From the NCBI GenBank assembly GCA_964526665.1, contig CAZGJL010000008.1, positions 1-37,289 of the forward strand: a stretch of 37,289 nt of DNA. The letters are read 5' to 3'. Below, piece after piece: positions 8,384 to 15,935 of this stretch. The position numbers were made by a program, and so were the translations under genes. Within the stretch, counting starts at the first letter, position 1; every line of letters begins with the position of its first letter. The stretch comes from M50B91 sp964526665. Lineage in GTDB: Bacteria > Patescibacteriota > Gracilibacteria > UBA4473. The notes beneath the pieces were generated by a model. The model searched no databases. It was given only the letters and a program-made list of their open reading frames with translations, and was not told the DNA's origin.

Positions 8384-11300
8384 ATGAAAATCTTACAAAA
8401 AATGGCTTTCGGAGGCGACTGGGGATGCTTTCTATGGAAAGACATGCCAGCGGGGTATAAAGCTGGAGCAGAGCAGTCTATTCAAAAAAACGAATATCAA
8501 AATCTCTGGGATAAAACAAAGAAACAACTAGAAGGATTGAGTGATACGACAGTTTTGAATGGAGTTTCTATAGAAAAGCCATTTGATTCTACAGGAAAAA
8601 CATTAATTTCCACCCAGTTGGCAACAATGCTTAATGAAACAGGGAGTTGGGGAACAATGAAAGATTATCAGAAAACGAAATTTTTGATGAAGAGGCTTAC
8701 TGAGATGGGATTGAAGATTAATAATCCTAAAGATTTCATTGGGAAAACACTGATTATCGAGAATGGTGAGATACAGTTAGAAGGAGCAGTAAATAATACT
8801 TCTGCAACAGTGGTAGATACGAAAGAAAAAAAGAAGGCGGCTAAAGATGAAGTGGTAGTTGTTGATGATACGAAAGAAACAAATACAGAAACAACATCTC
8901 TTGAAAAAGACATTACAAAAGTAAAAGAAGAGGCAGTGAAAGCTCGAGAAGCCGTAGAAGCAAAATTAAAAACAGATTTAGATCCAAGTGAAAAAACACG
9001 GCTCGAAAAAGAGAAAAAGCTTTTGGATAATATGATTACAGAGTATGACAAACAAATTAATGAAATTAAGAAAAAAAAGGGAGAGAAGTTGGTAGAAAAT
9101 GAGGTAATTGAGGAAACAGATGAAGAGGAAATAAATTTAACAACAGCTGTTATTAGTAAAGATTTTTTGATAGAAAGCACAACAGCAGAAGAGGAAAAGA
9201 AAGTTTTGGAGCCAACGATGGCCGAAATTAAGAAAACACCAGAGCAGATAGTTGTTTTGCAGACAGAGCTGGATCAAGTGAACCATGATTTTGCAGAAGT
9301 AGAAGCAGTTATTCAAACAGCGCTTGAAGGACAGTTTGATAAAGGGAAGTTAAAAGACAAAACTCCAGCTCAAATCGAGGATTTGATTAAAGATAATGAG
9401 AAATACAAAAATATTTATACAGGATTAATTCCATCTTTTGAGCAAGCACGTGTATTAGAAGAGAGAAAAAAATATTTAGCTGCGGTGGTTGCCGTTGATG
9501 CGTTATACGATGTAGATGATAAATATAAATATCAATCTCGTTATGATGTAACGGAAGAAGATGTTGTAGACGCCAAAACAGAAGACAAAACAGTATTTGG
9601 TCAGCGTTATGAAGCGGCTGAGGGAGCATTACAGGATTTGGAGGGGAAAACAGTAGAAAATCAAGGATTGTTTGATGAAATGCGACATGGATATGAGAGA
9701 TCTCGTTTAGTTGCACAATCAAAAGTAGGAATGACGGAATTAGCAGCTCTAGAATCGCCAGAAGCAGGTGATTTTCCAAAAATTCAAACTATTAAAGCAC
9801 AAATTACAGAGGCACGGACACATGGAGCAGTAAACGATATGTTTGAAGAAGGAGTTTTGATTGAGTTACTACAAAAGGAAAGACGTTCTTCTCACATGCA
9901 AGCAAAAGAAGATGCAGAGTTGGCATATGCGGATGTTCCAGAGGAATATATAAAAGATTTATCTCAGTTGACTGAAAAAAAGCTTGAGGATGCAGATATT
10001 TCTGGATTGATTACGATTCTTTCTACAGCAATGACTCATCCTTTAAATAAAGCAAAGGACCCAGAGGTTGTTAAGAAAGCGGAGGGAGATGAAAATGCGG
10101 AAACATGGGACAAAAAGCATCTTGATCAAGGAACAGCAGATGGGATTGAGGCCCTTATTCTCCGTCGAGAACAGCTTGAAAAATCACTACAATATTCAAG
10201 TGAATTTGGGTTATTGTTTCCAAGTAATCACAGCATTTTGGCAAAAGAGAGAAAACAAGGAAAAGATAAAACATGGTTGTCCATTGAGAACGTAGAGAAT
10301 TTTCAAAAATTAGAAAAAAACTTAAACAAATTGCTTCCTCTTTACTTAGGAGAGCAAGATGCTTCGTTGCTTCAAGCTGACCTAGAGCGTCAGTATGGAA
10401 ATTCATTTACTCGAGACCTATCTCGTGCGCGAGAAAATGTGCTTTTCCGTTTGAATCAGCCGGATATGAAAAATCATGAGAGAGTAAAACCAAAAGTTGA
10501 AGTAGAGGATGATGTATTGCAGTTTGATAAATTAGAAAAATCAGAAGGAAGTGGTGAAGGAGCCTCCGAAGGTACAGAATCTGGAGAAATCGAACCAATG
10601 GAAACGCATGAAGAATTAATGGAGGAGGGACAAGAAATGAGGGAGCGTTCGGATTATGGAGCAGAATTGATCGGAGAGATTGCGAGAGAAGATGATCCAG
10701 CAAGACAAAAAGAACTTGAAACAGAGCTTGCTCGAACACTTGCCTTTGGCGCTACAGAACATATGGATTCAGGACGAGTAACTATGACAGGATTTTCTCC
10801 ACTTACCTTCCGCACGGAAGGAGAAAATGTCATCGTGACACAAGGTGGAGAAGAATATACATTTTCAAAAGAAGATGTGAGTGGTGATTGGACACCACGT
10901 ATTGAAATTGAACCAGAAGTAGCAGTTGAACCAGAGATTATTCCAGAGGTGGAAATTGAACCAGAAGTAGTAGTTGAACCAGAGATTATTCCAGAGGTGG
11001 AAACGAAACCAGAAGTAGCAGTTGAACCAGAGATTATTCCAGAGATGGAAATTGAACCAGAAGTAGTAGTTGAACCAGAAGTTATTCCAGAGACAGTAAT
11101 TGCTCTCGGGATGGCTGCAGTCAAGGATTTCTGGGAAAGCGATGGTCTTTCCTCTCTTGCTGGAGAAATTTCAAAACAAAAACTGGAGAAAACCTTGTCA
11201 TATCTTTCTGTTGAGGAACAGGCAAACGGAGACAAAAAATTGGTATATCAAACAAAACCGACAGCAAAAGCTTATTATTTGACGGTTGAAGATCCTGAAA

Positions 11301-11704
11301 AACTGATTTTAGATTTGCAGACAGCTGAAGAAAAAAATGTCGCAGTCGTTGGAAATTATTGGCGAAACAGTGCAACAGCACTTTTGTCTCTTTCTGCAGG
11401 AGCTGAAGATCAGCCCTGGTTAGAGATTTTGGGAGACTTGGCATCCGATGTTAAGTTGTCAGAAGTAGAAGGAAATACTTTGACGTTCGAACGAAAACGA
11501 CGAGAGCAAGTGGGTGATCGCGTTGGGATGGTTCAAACAACCTTCCTCGTAGAAGCGATGGATGATGGTCAATATGTTTTGGACAAAATCGTAAAAATAC
11601 AAAGACAGGAAAAGATTACAAATGATCGAAAAGATAAAATACTTACAAAAGTAGCACTCTTGGATTGGCTCAATGGAGAATATCTAAATGAGGAGGAAGA
11701 ATAA
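8384..11704 (+). CDS. Very large acidic coiled-coil and repeat protein, unknown function
   Basis: 1106 residues from ATG 8384 (MKILQKMAFGGDWGC). There is no recognisable enzyme motif, no clear signal peptide and no membrane segment, so it is probably cytoplasmic. The region from about residue 150 to 300 is Lys/Glu-rich and predicted helical or coiled (repeated EKK/KEE runs). Residues about 310-700 look alpha-helical. Residues 841-904 are four 16-residue repeats of the type EIEPEVxVEPEIIPEV. The C-terminus (from VIALGMAAVKDFWES) seems to be a compact alpha/beta region ending NEEEE. It has its own promoter and a bidirectional terminator, so it is monocistronic. Possible roles are a scaffold or surface-associated structure, but nothing in the sequence decides. 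It is one of the largest genes in this otherwise compact segment. Confidence 0.85.
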   Translation: MKILQKMAFGGDWGCFLWKDMPAGYKAGAEQSIQKNEYQNLWDKTKKQLEGLSDTTVLNGVSIEKPFDSTGKTLISTQLATMLNETGSWGTMKDYQKTKFLMKRLTEMGLKINNPKDFIGKTLIIENGEIQLEGAVNNTSATVVDTKEKKKAAKDEVVVVDDTKETNTETTSLEKDITKVKEEAVKAREAVEAKLKTDLDPSEKTRLEKEKKLLDNMITEYDKQINEIKKKKGEKLVENEVIEETDEEEINLTTAVISKDFLIESTTAEEEKKVLEPTMAEIKKTPEQIVVLQTELDQVNHDFAEVEAVIQTALEGQFDKGKLKDKTPAQIEDLIKDNEKYKNIYTGLIPSFEQARVLEERKKYLAAVVAVDALYDVDDKYKYQSRYDVTEEDVVDAKTEDKTVFGQRYEAAEGALQDLEGKTVENQGLFDEMRHGYERSRLVAQSKVGMTELAALESPEAGDFPKIQTIKAQITEARTHGAVNDMFEEGVLIELLQKERRSSHMQAKEDAELAYADVPEEYIKDLSQLTEKKLEDADISGLITILSTAMTHPLNKAKDPEVVKKAEGDENAETWDKKHLDQGTADGIEALILRREQLEKSLQYSSEFGLLFPSNHSILAKERKQGKDKTWLSIENVENFQKLEKNLNKLLPLYLGEQDASLLQADLERQYGNSFTRDLSRARENVLFRLNQPDMKNHERVKPKVEVEDDVLQFDKLEKSEGSGEGASEGTESGEIEPMETHEELMEEGQEMRERSDYGAELIGEIAREDDPARQKELETELARTLAFGATEHMDSGRVTMTGFSPLTFRTEGENVIVTQGGEEYTFSKEDVSGDWTPRIEIEPEVAVEPEIIPEVEIEPEVVVEPEIIPEVETKPEVAVEPEIIPEMEIEPEVVVEPEVIPETVIALGMAAVKDFWESDGLSSLAGEISKQKLEKTLSYLSVEEQANGDKKLVYQTKPTAKAYYLTVEDPEKLILDLQTAEEKNVAVVGNYWRNSATALLSLSAGAEDQPWLEILGDLASDVKLSEVEGNTLTFERKRREQVGDRVGMVQTTFLVEAMDDGQYVLDKIVKIQRQEKITNDRKDKILTKVALLDWLNGEYLNEEEE
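10904..11095 (+). repeat. Four tandem 48-bp coding repeats (Pro-Glu-Val rich)
   Basis: Four consecutive 48-bp units encode 16 residues each. They alternate two subtypes (VAVEPE and VVVEPE), so the higher-order period is 96 bp. Unit 3 carries ETKPE instead of EIEPE and the last unit ends in PET. High nucleotide identity suggests recent expansion by slippage or recombination. Confidence 0.9.
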
Positions 11705-11730
11705 AAAACTCGCTTGAATAAACAATAAAA

Positions 11731-11757
11731 AAACCTCGTAAATCGAGGTTTTTTTTA
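11731..11757. terminator. Bidirectional intrinsic terminator
   Basis: AAACCTCG-TAAAT-CGAGGTTT is flanked by T-runs on the plus strand and A-runs (T on the minus strand) on the other side. It lies between the convergent large-protein gene and gap and can serve both. Confidence 0.9.
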
Positions 11758-11777
11758 TAAATAACTTGAGATAGGTT

Positions 11778-12779
11778 TTACATCATACACGCCAAATCTA
11801 CATATCGGCATGAATATCCCCATTCGTTGTCGTACCATGACAATACTTTTACCATGTCTCCAATAGCCATGGTTTCGCTGGCATCAACAATAGTACTTCG
11901 TGGATCACACTGATAATCTTTACTTACCAGAGGACGGGTTTCATATCCAATAACTCCGGGGTTTTCATTGCTTGCCGCCTCAAGAGCTTTATTTACTTCT
12001 TCAGCAGTAGCTGGTTTTTTCAATTTCACTACTAAGTCTACAAGAGAAACAGTGGGTGTTGGTACTCGAATAGCAAGTCCTGTCATTTTTCCTTTTAATT
12101 CAGGAATAACAATTCCTACAGCCTTGGCTGCTCCTGTTGAAGTAGGAATCATATTGAGTCCTGCAGCCCGTGCTCGTCGCAAGTCTTTGTGCCCTACATC
12201 AAGTACGTTTTGGTCGTTTGTATAAGCATGAATAGTTGTCATGAGTCCAGCCTCAATCCCGAAAGTATCTTCTAATACTTTTGCGACAGGAGCGAGACAG
12301 TTTGTCGTACAACTCGCATTTGATACAAATTTATCATCAGCTTTCAAATCGTCATCGTTTACTCCGAGAACAATTGTTCGGAATCCGTCATCTTTTGCAG
12401 GGGCAGAAAGGAGAACTTTCTTGGCTCCTTGATCAATATGTGGCTGACATTTTTCTACCGTTCGGAAAACTCCCGTACATTCCAAAACAATATCTACATT
12501 TAAGTCTCCCCATGGTAATTCTTTGATTTCTCGTGTTGAAAAACTGTGAATTTTTTTCCCTCCAACAAGGAGAAACTCATCATTGCCCTCCTTTTTGATC
12601 TCAATATCTTGATCGAATGTTCCATAATTGGAATCAAACTTAAACAGATGCGCGGTTGTTTCTGTGGGAGCAGGATCATTGATTGCTACTAATTCAAGCT
12701 GCTCAGTATAGTGATCAAGAATTATTCGTGCGGCAGCGCGCCCGATTCGTCCGAAGCCATTGATGGCAACACGTTTCAT
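11778..12779 (-). CDS. gap: Glyceraldehyde-3-phosphate dehydrogenase
   Basis: 333 residues from ATG 12779, the normal family length. Catalyses NAD(P)-dependent oxidation of glyceraldehyde 3-phosphate to 1,3-bisphosphoglycerate in glycolysis. The Rossmann motif is INGFGRIGR (6-14) and the cofactor-selecting Asp follows at VAINDP (D35). The catalytic Cys is C157 in SNASCTTNC and the partner His is H184 in TTIHAYT. The C-terminal SWYDNEWGYS motif is present. A longer reading from 12938 adds 53 Lys/Arg-rich residues, but a good promoter lies inside that extension, so the short form is chosen. No other glycolytic gene is adjacent. It is convergent with the large acidic protein gene and divergent from thrS. 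Confidence 0.97.
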   Translation of the reverse strand: MKRVAINGFGRIGRAAARIILDHYTEQLELVAINDPAPTETTAHLFKFDSNYGTFDQDIEIKKEGNDEFLLVGGKKIHSFSTREIKELPWGDLNVDIVLECTGVFRTVEKCQPHIDQGAKKVLLSAPAKDDGFRTIVLGVNDDDLKADDKFVSNASCTTNCLAPVAKVLEDTFGIEAGLMTTIHAYTNDQNVLDVGHKDLRRARAAGLNMIPTSTGAAKAVGIVIPELKGKMTGLAIRVPTPTVSLVDLVVKLKKPATAEEVNKALEAASNENPGVIGYETRPLVSKDYQCDPRSTIVDASETMAIGDMVKVLSWYDNEWGYSCRYVDLACMM

Positions 12780-12809
12780 AATAAGTGGGGGTGAATAAAT
12801 TTCATTCAG

Positions 12810-12838
12810 ATTATCAAGATTTTTTGTCTTGCTGGCAA
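12810..12838 (-). promoter_or_regulatory. Promoter of gap
   Basis: On the minus strand, TTGCCA (12838-12833), 17 bp and GATAAT (12815-12810). The RNA start is predicted near 12803, with a leader of about 24 nt. Confidence 0.5.
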
Positions 12839-12889
12839 CCTTTTTTTTCATGCTCTTTGTATTGTTTCGTGCAAAAAAACGACGAAAAT

Positions 12890-12918
12890 TTGCATTCATT
12901 TTCCTCTCGTCGTACACT
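12890..12918 (+). promoter_or_regulatory. Promoter of thrS leader transcript
   Basis: TTGCAT (12890-12895), a 17-bp spacer and TACACT (12913-12918), followed by a GC-rich CTTCGCG segment. The RNA start is predicted at about 12925, immediately before the leader-peptide ATG at 12926, so the leader peptide would be translated from a nearly leaderless RNA. Confidence 0.65.
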
Positions 12919-12925
12919 CTTCGCG

Positions 12926-12970
12926 ATGAACGTAACAACTACGACCACTACAACAACAACAGGATTTTGA
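12926..12970 (+). CDS. thrS leader peptide with nine consecutive threonines
   Basis: A 14-codon ORF: Met-Asn-Val, nine Thr in a row (ACA, ACT, ACG, ACC, ACT, then four ACA), Gly, Phe, TGA. All four Thr codons are used, which argues against simple trinucleotide slippage. It sits directly after a promoter and 70 bp before threonyl-tRNA synthetase, and is followed by two mutually exclusive hairpins. That is the layout of classical leader-peptide attenuation (known for the E. coli thr operon), in which uncharged tRNA-Thr stalls the ribosome on the Thr run and prevents termination. Its role is inferred from layout; the ORF itself is directly visible. Confidence 0.85.
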   Translation: MNVTTTTTTTTTGF

Positions 12971-12975
12971 ATCCA

Positions 12976-13002
12976 GGGGTTTGTGACGTAGACACTGACC
13001 TC
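12976..13002 (+). promoter_or_regulatory. Antiterminator hairpin of thrS attenuator
   Basis: GGGGT (12976-12980) pairs with ACCTC (12998-13002), with an inner GTG/CAC stem (12983-12985 with 12993-12995). The right arm uses bases of the terminator left arm, so the two structures exclude each other. The left arm begins 6 nt after the leader stop codon and would be covered by a ribosome finishing the peptide. Confidence 0.65.
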
Positions 13003-13019
13003 GCCAAGCGGGGCTTTTT
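12999..13019 (+). terminator. Attenuator terminator in thrS leader
   Basis: CCTCG (12999-13003), loop CCAAG, CGGGG (13009-13013), then C and TTTTT (13015-13019). It is located between the leader peptide and the thrS ATG, with no gene ending just upstream, so it acts inside the thrS leader. Confidence 0.75.
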
Positions 13020-13040
13020 CTTCAAAAAATTTCACTAAAA

Positions 13041-14768
13041 ATGAACGATAAAAAACTCGATATCGAAGTAATGCGACGGCATACGGGTTCGCATATTATG
13101 ACGTATGCGGTCACGATGATGCGTAAGGATATTATGCTTGGAGTGGGGCCGTGGACCGATGATATGTTTTATCAGGATTTTGATTTCGGAGATGATCCAC
13201 TTGGAGAACATGATTTCAAGGCTATTGAGAAAAAAATGCGTTGGATTATCAACAAAGATTTTAAGATTGTACGAAAAGAGTTTACTGAAGCAGAGGCATT
13301 AAAAATCTGGGCACATGATCCATTTAAATTGGAGTTGATCGCGGAAATTGTAGCGCGAGGAGAACAAATTTCTGCGTATGATTTCATCGATGAATCTGGT
13401 CGAGTGGTGTATCGAGATATTTGTGCGGGACCACATTTGGAATCTACGGGACAATTGGGAGCATTTAAAATAGTAAAAATATCAGGAGCTTATTGGCGTG
13501 CAGACGCAAACAATACACCCTTAACGCGTATTTACGGAGTAGCATTTGAGACTCCAGATAAACTAGATGAATATTTGAAATTCCTAGAAGAAGCAGCAAA
13601 ACGTGATCATAGAAAATTGGGACAGGAATTGGATTTGTTTTCATTTCACGATGAAGGTCCAGGATTTCCATTTTGGCATCCAAACGGAATGACGGTTATG
13701 AATCGATTGTTTGAATATTGGCACGAAAAACATGATGAGTATGGATATAAATATGTGCAGACACCGATGATGTTGAGTGAGGATTTGTGGCATCAATCGG
13801 GACATTATGAAAACTATAAAGAGAACATGTATTTCACAGAAATAGATGAAAAGGGATACGCAATCAAACCAATGAATTGTCCGGGAGGAATGTTGATTTA
13901 CAAGAACGGGCTTCATTCGTATCGTGATTTACCTTTGCGTTTAGCAGAATTAGGATTGGTTCATCGACATGAGCTTTCGGGAACACTACACGGACTATTT
14001 CGTGCACGAGCTTTTACACAAGATGATGCACATATTTTCTGTACACTTGATCAGGTAGAGGAAGAGTTGAAATCAGTGATTCAGCTAGCAAAAGAGTTTT
14101 ATTCCAAATTTGGATTTGAGTTTCATGTTGAATTATCGACGAAACCAGAGAAAGCAATCGGGGAAGATGCTATGTGGGAAAAGGCAGAAGTAATTCTTGA
14201 AAAAGTGATTGAAGGTTCTGGGCTGGAATTCAAAATCAATCCTGGTGATGGAGCATTTTATGGACCAAAATTAGATTTTCATTTGAAAGACGCCATTGGT
14301 AGAACATGGCAATGTGGAACTATTCAATTAGACTTTGCTATGCCAGAGAGATTCGATCTTACATATATTGGAGCAGATGGAGAAAAACATCGACCAGTGA
14401 TGTTACATCGAGTAATTTTTGGATCAATTGAACGATTTATTGGAATATTGATTGAACATACAGCAGGGGCATTGCCAGCGTGGATTGCTCCCGTTCAAGT
14501 AGTGATTTTGCCGATTAGTGATGCACATATGAAACGTGCAGCAGAAGTTCAAAAAGAATTAGAATCGCACGGTGCTTTTGTAGAATTATTGGATCCACGA
14601 GAAACACTGGGAAAAAGAATTCGCTTAGCTCAAACACGAAAAATTCCGTTTGCAGCAATTATTGGAGATGAAGAGTTGAAATCAGGAGATTTGACTATTC
14701 GAAAATACGGAGAACAAAAAGACTCCAAAAGTTCAATACAATCTTTCATTAAAAAATTGAAAAATTAA
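13041..14768 (+). CDS. thrS: Threonyl-tRNA synthetase lacking the TGS domain
   Basis: 575 residues; charges tRNA-Thr with threonine. Usual bacterial ThrRS is about 640 residues with an N-terminal TGS domain; here the protein starts directly in the editing domain (HTGSH at 14-18 and CAGPH at 128-132 are its metal-site-like motifs). The class II catalytic core follows, with motif 2 in the VHRHELSGTLHGLFR region and zinc ligands C280 (MNCPGG), H331 (DDAHIF) and a His in LHRVIFGSIERF, which is also motif 3. The C-terminal anticodon-binding domain starts near VQVVILPISD. The start at 13041 has only an A-rich upstream. It is probably controlled by the Thr leader-peptide attenuator just upstream. 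A small membrane-protein gene follows at 27 bp and may be cotranscribed. Confidence 0.97.
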   Translation: MNDKKLDIEVMRRHTGSHIMTYAVTMMRKDIMLGVGPWTDDMFYQDFDFGDDPLGEHDFKAIEKKMRWIINKDFKIVRKEFTEAEALKIWAHDPFKLELIAEIVARGEQISAYDFIDESGRVVYRDICAGPHLESTGQLGAFKIVKISGAYWRADANNTPLTRIYGVAFETPDKLDEYLKFLEEAAKRDHRKLGQELDLFSFHDEGPGFPFWHPNGMTVMNRLFEYWHEKHDEYGYKYVQTPMMLSEDLWHQSGHYENYKENMYFTEIDEKGYAIKPMNCPGGMLIYKNGLHSYRDLPLRLAELGLVHRHELSGTLHGLFRARAFTQDDAHIFCTLDQVEEELKSVIQLAKEFYSKFGFEFHVELSTKPEKAIGEDAMWEKAEVILEKVIEGSGLEFKINPGDGAFYGPKLDFHLKDAIGRTWQCGTIQLDFAMPERFDLTYIGADGEKHRPVMLHRVIFGSIERFIGILIEHTAGALPAWIAPVQVVILPISDAHMKRAAEVQKELESHGAFVELLDPRETLGKRIRLAQTRKIPFAAIIGDEELKSGDLTIRKYGEQKDSKSSIQSFIKKLKN

Positions 14769-14794
14769 GTTTTATATGTATATTTTTTTCGTAA

Positions 14795-15400
14795 ATGAAA
14801 ATTCCTGAAAATTTCGGCATCAAAAAAGAAAAGAAAACACCTGAGTTTATTGATATTTCTGGGAAAGCTCTTCGCAATATATTATTATGTTCATGTGGAG
14901 CTTTAATAATTGCAGCAGGAATAATGTTTGGACCATGGGACGATGTAAAAACTTCTTTGATTGTGTCAGGAGACGTAGCGCAGGAGAAATTATTGGAGGA
15001 GATAGAATTAATGAATATGACATTGATAGCTATTCAGCAAAAAGATTCAATGGTAAAAACAGGGCATGAGTATTTATTAGCTAAAGACATACAAGGAACT
15101 ACACCATTTGTGATTAGTGAAAACACATGTGCCCATGGAGCACGATTAATTGTTCGCTTGCGTGAAGAATTTAGTGGAATGAATCAGAAGCAGTCAGGAA
15201 CTCTTATTATTACAGGCGTCGCCGCGGCAAAAAATAGAGGAGCATATAATGAGGTGGTTGAAGTAAATAGTACAATATCTGCACAAATGAGGAATTTACC
15301 AAATGATATGATTATGGACAATGACACAGTGTTCGTGACCTATAGAATTGCTGCAGGGAATCATGCAGAGAAAGTGGAATACAAACTGGAGTGTTATTAG
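14795..15400 (+). CDS. Small single-pass membrane protein, unknown
   Basis: 201 residues. A short basic cytoplasmic N-terminus (to about residue 27) precedes one hydrophobic segment (ILLCSCGALIIAAGIMFG, about 29-46). A soluble domain of about 150 residues then probably faces outside. It contains two Cys (NTCAHGARLIV and the C-terminal ECY) and beta-rich stretches. I recognise no family. It follows thrS by 26 bp without a visible terminator, so it may be read from the thrS promoter. The topology is predicted from hydrophobicity only. Confidence 0.7.
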   Translation: MKIPENFGIKKEKKTPEFIDISGKALRNILLCSCGALIIAAGIMFGPWDDVKTSLIVSGDVAQEKLLEEIELMNMTLIAIQQKDSMVKTGHEYLLAKDIQGTTPFVISENTCAHGARLIVRLREEFSGMNQKQSGTLIITGVAAAKNRGAYNEVVEVNSTISAQMRNLPNDMIMDNDTVFVTYRIAAGNHAEKVEYKLECY

Positions 15401-15424
15401 GCGCTACGCTTAAAACTATAATTT

Positions 15425-15440
15425 ACAAACTTCAATCGAC
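15425..15440. repeat. Heptamer-repeat locus A (degenerate)
   Basis: TTACAAACTTCAATCG contains about two units of the 7-bp pattern (consensus roughly AYTNCAA) seen better at 16802, 18767, 29520 and 36001. It lies just after the end of the small membrane-protein gene. Confidence 0.4.
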
Positions 15441-15452
15441 AGATTTTTTTAC

Positions 15453-15471
15453 GTGGTGCACGAGAGAGGAT
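15453..15471 (-). repeat. Duplicate of the tRNA-Leu 3' end (19 bp)
   Basis: These 19 bases are identical to 15592-15610, which contain the CCA end, acceptor 3' strand and part of the T-arm of tRNA-Leu. Identity stops abruptly afterwards. The two copies are direct repeats 139 bp apart, like a tRNA-borne attachment-site remnant. Confidence 0.8.
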
Positions 15472-15544
15472 GTTCCTTTTTATTGTATAAAAAGAAAGAA
15501 AGTGAACCTGCGAGGTCCAACTCCATTCTTGCTTTGCAAGAAAT

Positions 15545-15581
15545 AAAAAACATCTCACAACCATAAAGGTTGAAAGATGTT
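15545..15581 (-). terminator. Terminator downstream of tRNA-Leu
   Basis: On the minus strand a two-part stem (AACATCT with AGATGTT, inner CAACC with GGTTG, loop of 5) is followed by a T-rich run, ending about 10-45 bp after the tRNA 3' end. Confidence 0.75.
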
Positions 15582-15592
15582 ATTTTTCTCTG

Positions 15593-15681
15593 TGGTGCAC
15601 GAGAGAGGATTTGAACCTCCACGGGAAGTAATATCCCACTAGCCCCTCAAGCTAGCGCGTCTACCGTTTCGCCACTCGTGC
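15593..15681 (-). tRNA. tRNA-Leu (anticodon GAG)
   Basis: 89 nt including an encoded CCA. The acceptor stem is GCACGAG/CTCGTGC. The anticodon stem CTAGC/GCTAG encloses TTGAGGG, giving anticodon GAG (reads CUC and CUU). A long variable arm, as expected for class II tRNA-Leu, lies between it and the T-arm (TTCAAAT loop). It has its own strong promoter and terminator on the minus strand. Confidence 0.96.
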
Positions 15682-15696
15682 TAAAAGAACGCGTAG

Positions 15697-15724
15697 AGTG
15701 TAGGGGGACAAGGGCAGTTGTCAA
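15697..15724 (-). promoter_or_regulatory. Promoter of tRNA-Leu
   Basis: On the minus strand, TTGACA (15724-15719), a 16-bp spacer, TACACT (15702-15697) and then a CTACGCG discriminator. The -35 box lies in one arm of an 11-bp inverted repeat shared with the divergent pyrF promoter. Confidence 0.8.
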
Positions 15725-15748
15725 ATTTTGCAGAAGAAAAATTTGACA
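15719..15748. repeat. 11-bp perfect inverted repeat carrying two opposed -35 boxes
   Basis: TGTCAAATTTT (15719-15729) and AAAATTTGACA (15738-15748) are separated by 8 bp. Each arm ends in a TTGACA box, one firing toward tRNA-Leu and one toward pyrF. It could be a shared operator. Confidence 0.6.
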
Positions 15749-15770
15749 CTCTTCGGTAGAGAAGTAAAAC
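15743..15770 (+). promoter_or_regulatory. Probable promoter of pyrF leader
   Basis: TTGACA (15743-15748), 16 bp and TAAAAC (15765-15770), which would give an RNA start near 15777 and a leader of about 185 nt before pyrF. The -10 box is imperfect. Confidence 0.45.
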
Positions 15771-15870
15771 GTGCAAGCTCTTTTATATGATTGTTTTATT
15801 TCTTTTACGAGGAAGTAAATAATCTTTCTTGAGCATTTGTTGTATGGAGACTGTTTCTTTTTACATATAT

Positions 15871-15899
15871 CCTTTTCTGTCTTCGCTCTTCAGAAAAGG
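15871..15899 (+). promoter_or_regulatory. Pause-type hairpin in pyrF leader
   Basis: CCTTTTCTG (15871-15879) and CAGAAAAGG (15891-15899) form a perfect 9-bp stem with an 11-nt pyrimidine-rich loop. It immediately precedes the leader terminator. The upstream 15850-15880 stretch is strongly U-rich. Confidence 0.55.
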
Positions 15900-15901
15900 C
15901 C

Positions 15902-15935
15902 AAGCGGTTATCTATTGGATAACCGCTTTATTTTT
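15902..15935 (+). terminator. Leader terminator (attenuator candidate) before pyrF
   Basis: AAGCGGTTATC-TATTG-GATAACCGCTT is an 11-bp perfect stem followed by TATTTTTC. It ends 28 bp before the pyrF ATG and no plus-strand gene ends upstream, so it must act on the pyrF transcript. Confidence 0.8.

Noticed and set aside
12780..12938. N-terminal extension of GAPDH by 53 residues
   Set aside because: The gap promoter lies inside it and the family starts at MKRVAINGFG.
12935..12961. Thr run as a simple trinucleotide repeat artefact
   Set aside because: Only the last four codons are ACA repeats; the first five use ACA, ACT, ACG, ACC and ACT, so selection on the amino acid is more likely.
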